Origin: Macrostomum hystrix
Lineage: Eukaryota > Platyhelminthes > Macrostomidae
Length of the DNA stretch: 64,000 bases
NCBI GenBank assembly: GCA_950097015.1
Contig: CATNEN010000007.1
Location: 7,059,001-7,123,000 of the forward strand
Direction of reading: 5' to 3'
In this document: piece after piece, positions 61,075-64,000 of the stretch
How the letters are laid out: every line of letters begins with the position of its first letter
How positions within the stretch are numbered: the first letter of the stretch is position 1
The notes under the pieces: model-generated
The model's input: only the letters and a program-made list of their open reading frames with translations
Database searches by the model: none
Told to the model about the DNA's origin: nothing
Program-made: the position numbers and the translations under genes

Positions 61075-61890
61075 TTCATCTTCCTGTCTCTACTCTTCAT
61101 CTACCTGTCTCCCCCTACATCTAGCTGTCTCTATCCTACATCTACCTGTCTCTACCCTACATCTATCTGTCTCTACCTACATCTACATGTCTCTACCCTA
61201 CATCTACCTGTCTCTACCCTTCATCTACCTGTCTCTACCCTACATCTACCTGTCTCCCCCTACATCTAGCTGTCTCTACCCTACATCTACCTGTCTCTAC
61301 TCTTCATCTACCTGTCTCCCCCTACATCTAGCTGTCTCCCCCTACATCTATCTGTCTCTACCCTACATCTACCTGTCTCTACTCTTCATCTACCTGTCTC
61401 CCCCTACATCTAGCTGTCTCTACCCTACATCTATCTGTCTCTACCCTACATCTACATGTCTCTACCCTACATCTACCTGTCTCTACCCTACATCTACCAG
61501 TCTCTACCCTTCATCTACCTGTCTCTACCCTACATCTACCTGTCTCCCCCTACATCTATCTGTCTCTACCCTACATCTACCTGTCTCTACTCTTGATCTA
61601 CCTGTCTCCCCCTACATCTAGCTGTCTCTACCCTACATCTATCTGTCTCTACCCTACATCTACATGTCTCTACCCTACATCTACCTGTCTCTACCCTACA
61701 TCTACCAGTCTCTACCCTACATCTACCAGTCTCTACCCTACATCTACCTGTCTCTACCCTACATCTACCAGTCTCTACCCTACATCTACCTGTCTCTACC
61801 CTACATCTACCTGTCTCTACTCTACATCTACCTGTCTCTAACTTACATCTACCTTTTTTCCATCCCTCCATCTACCAGTCTCCCTACCCC
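61075..61890. repeat. 21-nt minisatellite
   Basis: About 38 copies of TCTACCCTACATCTACCTGT plus C, with CCCCCTACATCTAGC and CTTCATC variants in repeating order. Confidence 0.96.
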
Positions 61891-62559
61891 CATCTACCTA
61901 TGTCCTCACCCATTCATTCACTTCGCCTAATTCTAATCCAGCTGCCAGCTGCAATTTGTTCATCATTCCCACCTAAATCCCATCTCTAAGGCAAACCTGC
62001 GCAGCACTGAAGTAGAGAACTTCCTTCAATCCTTGTGGCCGTCTTCCTGATCTTTCCGCACTCAAAATCTCTCTGCTCCAGTTCTCAGTCACTGGCGATC
62101 ATTCAAAGAGCTTTGTCTATTCTCTTCCCACTTCCCAATCGATCTCACCAGGCGTGTTCCCATCTCGGCCCTTCTGTTTTTGCGCTCAGTTTCTCTGTAC
62201 TTTGCCGATTCTCGGAGAGAAGAAGAAGACAGCAAAACAGCAAAGCAAAAAACTGAACTCTCAGCCGCGTACAAAGTGCTTGGTTTCTGCCTGCTTGTTT
62301 TATTAAGAAAAAAATGGACAGAGAAACAAACAAACGCGAGAGACTCTTGTGTTTCTCTTCCGTCCTGCTGCTCTGCCTAACCCCTCAATTCCCTTCAACA
62401 CTTTTTACTGTGTCTTTCTCCGTGTGCCTCTATCCAGTGACTAGGAGGTCGGAAGTTCGATTCTTAGCCAATGGAAAAAATGGTGTCCTTAAAAATATAC
62501 TTAATTGCTTAAAGCTTCAGTTCCCTTATATTTGACAAATAGGAACCAGCTGGGGTGGA
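61891..62559. other. Gene-free DNA
   Basis: No gene is recognised. A fragment GGAGGTCGGAAGTTCGATTC (about 62446) resembles a tRNA T-arm but does not fold as one. Confidence 0.4.
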
Positions 62560-62710
62560 CGGTATGGCAACCTCCCACCAGTCCATGGACTGGCTGCAGG
62601 GTAGATTTTCGGGTAGGTATGTCAGCCTCCCCCAGTCCATGGACTGGCTGCAGGGTAGATTTTCGTGTAGGTATGGCAGCCTCCCCATGGACTGTCCATG
62701 GACTGGACAG
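62560..62710. repeat. 54-nt tandem repeat with palindromic core
   Basis: Two to three units containing the perfect 16-bp palindrome CCAGTCCATGGACTGG (62578-62593 and 62632-62647) followed by CTGCAGGGTAGATTTTCG. The third unit is shortened. Confidence 0.92.
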
Positions 62711-63149
62711 TTTTACACAGCTTTTGGAAGTCTCCAAACCAATCAATAGCTATATTGGGCTAGGTGTAATCTCACTACCAGAAACTGGAGTGAGGAGCGC
62801 CTTTGTAGCCCGACTGTCCAACTCGCAGTCGGCAGTTTTGCCGGGCCTGACAAACCCGGCGGAGGGGGGGAGATTTCTCCCCTTTCGGCCAACTCATCAA
62901 AGCGTGCCTCCCCTTCGCTGGTTCAGCTGCCCGGCACCAGTCGACAAGCGATTCTCAAGTGCCGTCGAATGCGCTCGACTACTCAAATTTCTTGTTTCCG
63001 ATAGGCAAACACAGACTCTCTTGCTCCATCGCAGCTGCTGCTGCTGCTGCTTTATGCTGACGGTCCTTCTCTTACCACTCATTGGCTGTCGATTGTCGGT
63101 TTGCATTGTGAAAAAAAATTATAAATTACCAAAAAGCTAAATGCCAAAG
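62711..63149. other. Gene-free DNA
   Basis: No gene is recognised. Confidence 0.4.
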
Positions 63150-63515
63150 TATCTCTCTGCATCTCTCTGCATCTCTCTGTATCTCTCTGCATCTCTCTGC
63201 ATCTCTCTGCATCTCTCTGCATCTCTCTGCATCTCTCTGCATCTCTCTGCATCTCTCTGCATCTCTATGTCTGTCTCTATAACCCCTGTATCTATCTGCA
63301 TCTCTCTGCATCTCTCTGCATCTCTCTGCATCTCTCTGCATCTCTCTGCATCTCTCTGCATCTCTCTGCATCTCTCTGCATCTCTCTGCATCTCTCTGCA
63401 TCTCTCTGCATCTCTCTGCATCTCTCTGCATCTCTATGTCTGTCTCTATAACCCCTGTATCTCTCTGTATCTCTCTGCATCTCTCTGCATCTCTATGTCT
63501 GTCTCTGTATCTCTC
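63150..63515. repeat. 10-nt minisatellite (ATCTCTCTGC)
   Basis: About 36 copies, interrupted two or three times by the same TCTCTATGTCTGTCTCTATA block. Confidence 0.97.
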
Positions 63516-64000
63516 CGAAGCCTGATTCACATGCCAACATAATACTTATATATTGCATATTAATAAACTCAATCAAAACCTAACCAAAACATTGGCATCT
63601 TGGCATTCAATAACACGCTCAGATGGGTTTCAGCTGAAACAGGTTGCAAAGAGAAACACAAGGGCATCCGTCCTAGCGTCCTGCAGCACTTGGATACACA
63701 CACAGGGGCTGGGTGAGTTGTGCTCAGCTCATTGGAGACACCTCAAGCCTGTCCCGCCACTGCAGTGTGCAGGATGGCACACTAGAGTTGATGCTTGGCG
63801 GCAGCTGCTGCAGTCTCTACCCCCGACTCCCAAATCCCAAATCCCATCTTCCAGCAAAGGCGCTCCAAGGAGGGCGGTTGGGGTGGGGTGGGAACGAGGG
63901 CTCGAAAACACTCAAATGGGAATAATAAGTGTTGGGCCATGGCAGCCGGGGTCACGCCCTAACCGCCAGAACCAACATCTCACCGGGGTAGCAACAGACT
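63516..64000. other. Gene-free DNA at window end
   Basis: No gene or repeat is recognised. Confidence 0.45.

Noticed and set aside
62425-62475. tRNA or tRNA-derived SINE (GGTCGGAAGTTCGATTC)
   Set aside because: Only a B-box-like word is present; the T-arm pairs at three of five positions and no A box, anticodon arm or acceptor stem was found.

Overview
The window is nuclear DNA of an animal. Coding sequence is split into short GC-rich exons with GT/AG introns, and the recognisable products are metazoan developmental proteins: a Wnt ligand, an achaete-scute type bHLH factor, a PFTAIRE-type cyclin-dependent kinase (CDK14-like) and a DYRK2-type kinase. Introns and intergenic DNA are AT-richer and crowded with tandem repeats. 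The divergent Wnt and the repeat load would suit a spiralian such as a free-living flatworm, but the sequence alone does not prove the phylum. Layout: 0.2-2 kb holds an internally deleted Helitron and a short hAT-type non-autonomous element with a perfect 8-bp target duplication. 4.2-11.5 kb is a five-exon Wnt gene on the minus strand (463 aa in my model). 12-20.8 kb has no recognised gene and many arrays, including 2.2 kb of a 14-nt repeat. 21.2-22.4 kb is a two-exon achaete-scute homologue on the plus strand. 26.0-40.8 kb is the CDK14-like gene on the plus strand (eleven exons modelled), with one 5.8-kb intron made almost wholly of a 20-nt repeat and one GC-AG intron. 41.6-42.0 kb holds a compact two-exon gene for a 90-aa secreted, dibasic-rich peptide behind a TATA box. 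44.3-51.2 kb is the DYRK2-like gene (five exons; its N-terminal exon or exons not found). 51.3-64 kb is mostly arrays plus one copy of a diverged dispersed repeat. About 33 tandem arrays, nearly all of unrelated unit sequence (units of 4-45 nt), fill roughly 27 kb, about 42% of the window. Several carry higher-order repeats. Most long open frames in the window come from these arrays and are not genes. Function: the Wnt is a secreted ligand. Vertebrate and fly CDK14 relatives act with cyclin Y on the Wnt co-receptor LRP6, so two Wnt-pathway genes lie close together here, though nothing in the sequence shows they are co-regulated. The bHLH factor would specify neural precursors. The DYRK kinase phosphorylates Ser/Thr after tyrosine autophosphorylation. 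The small peptide gene is the least expected item.
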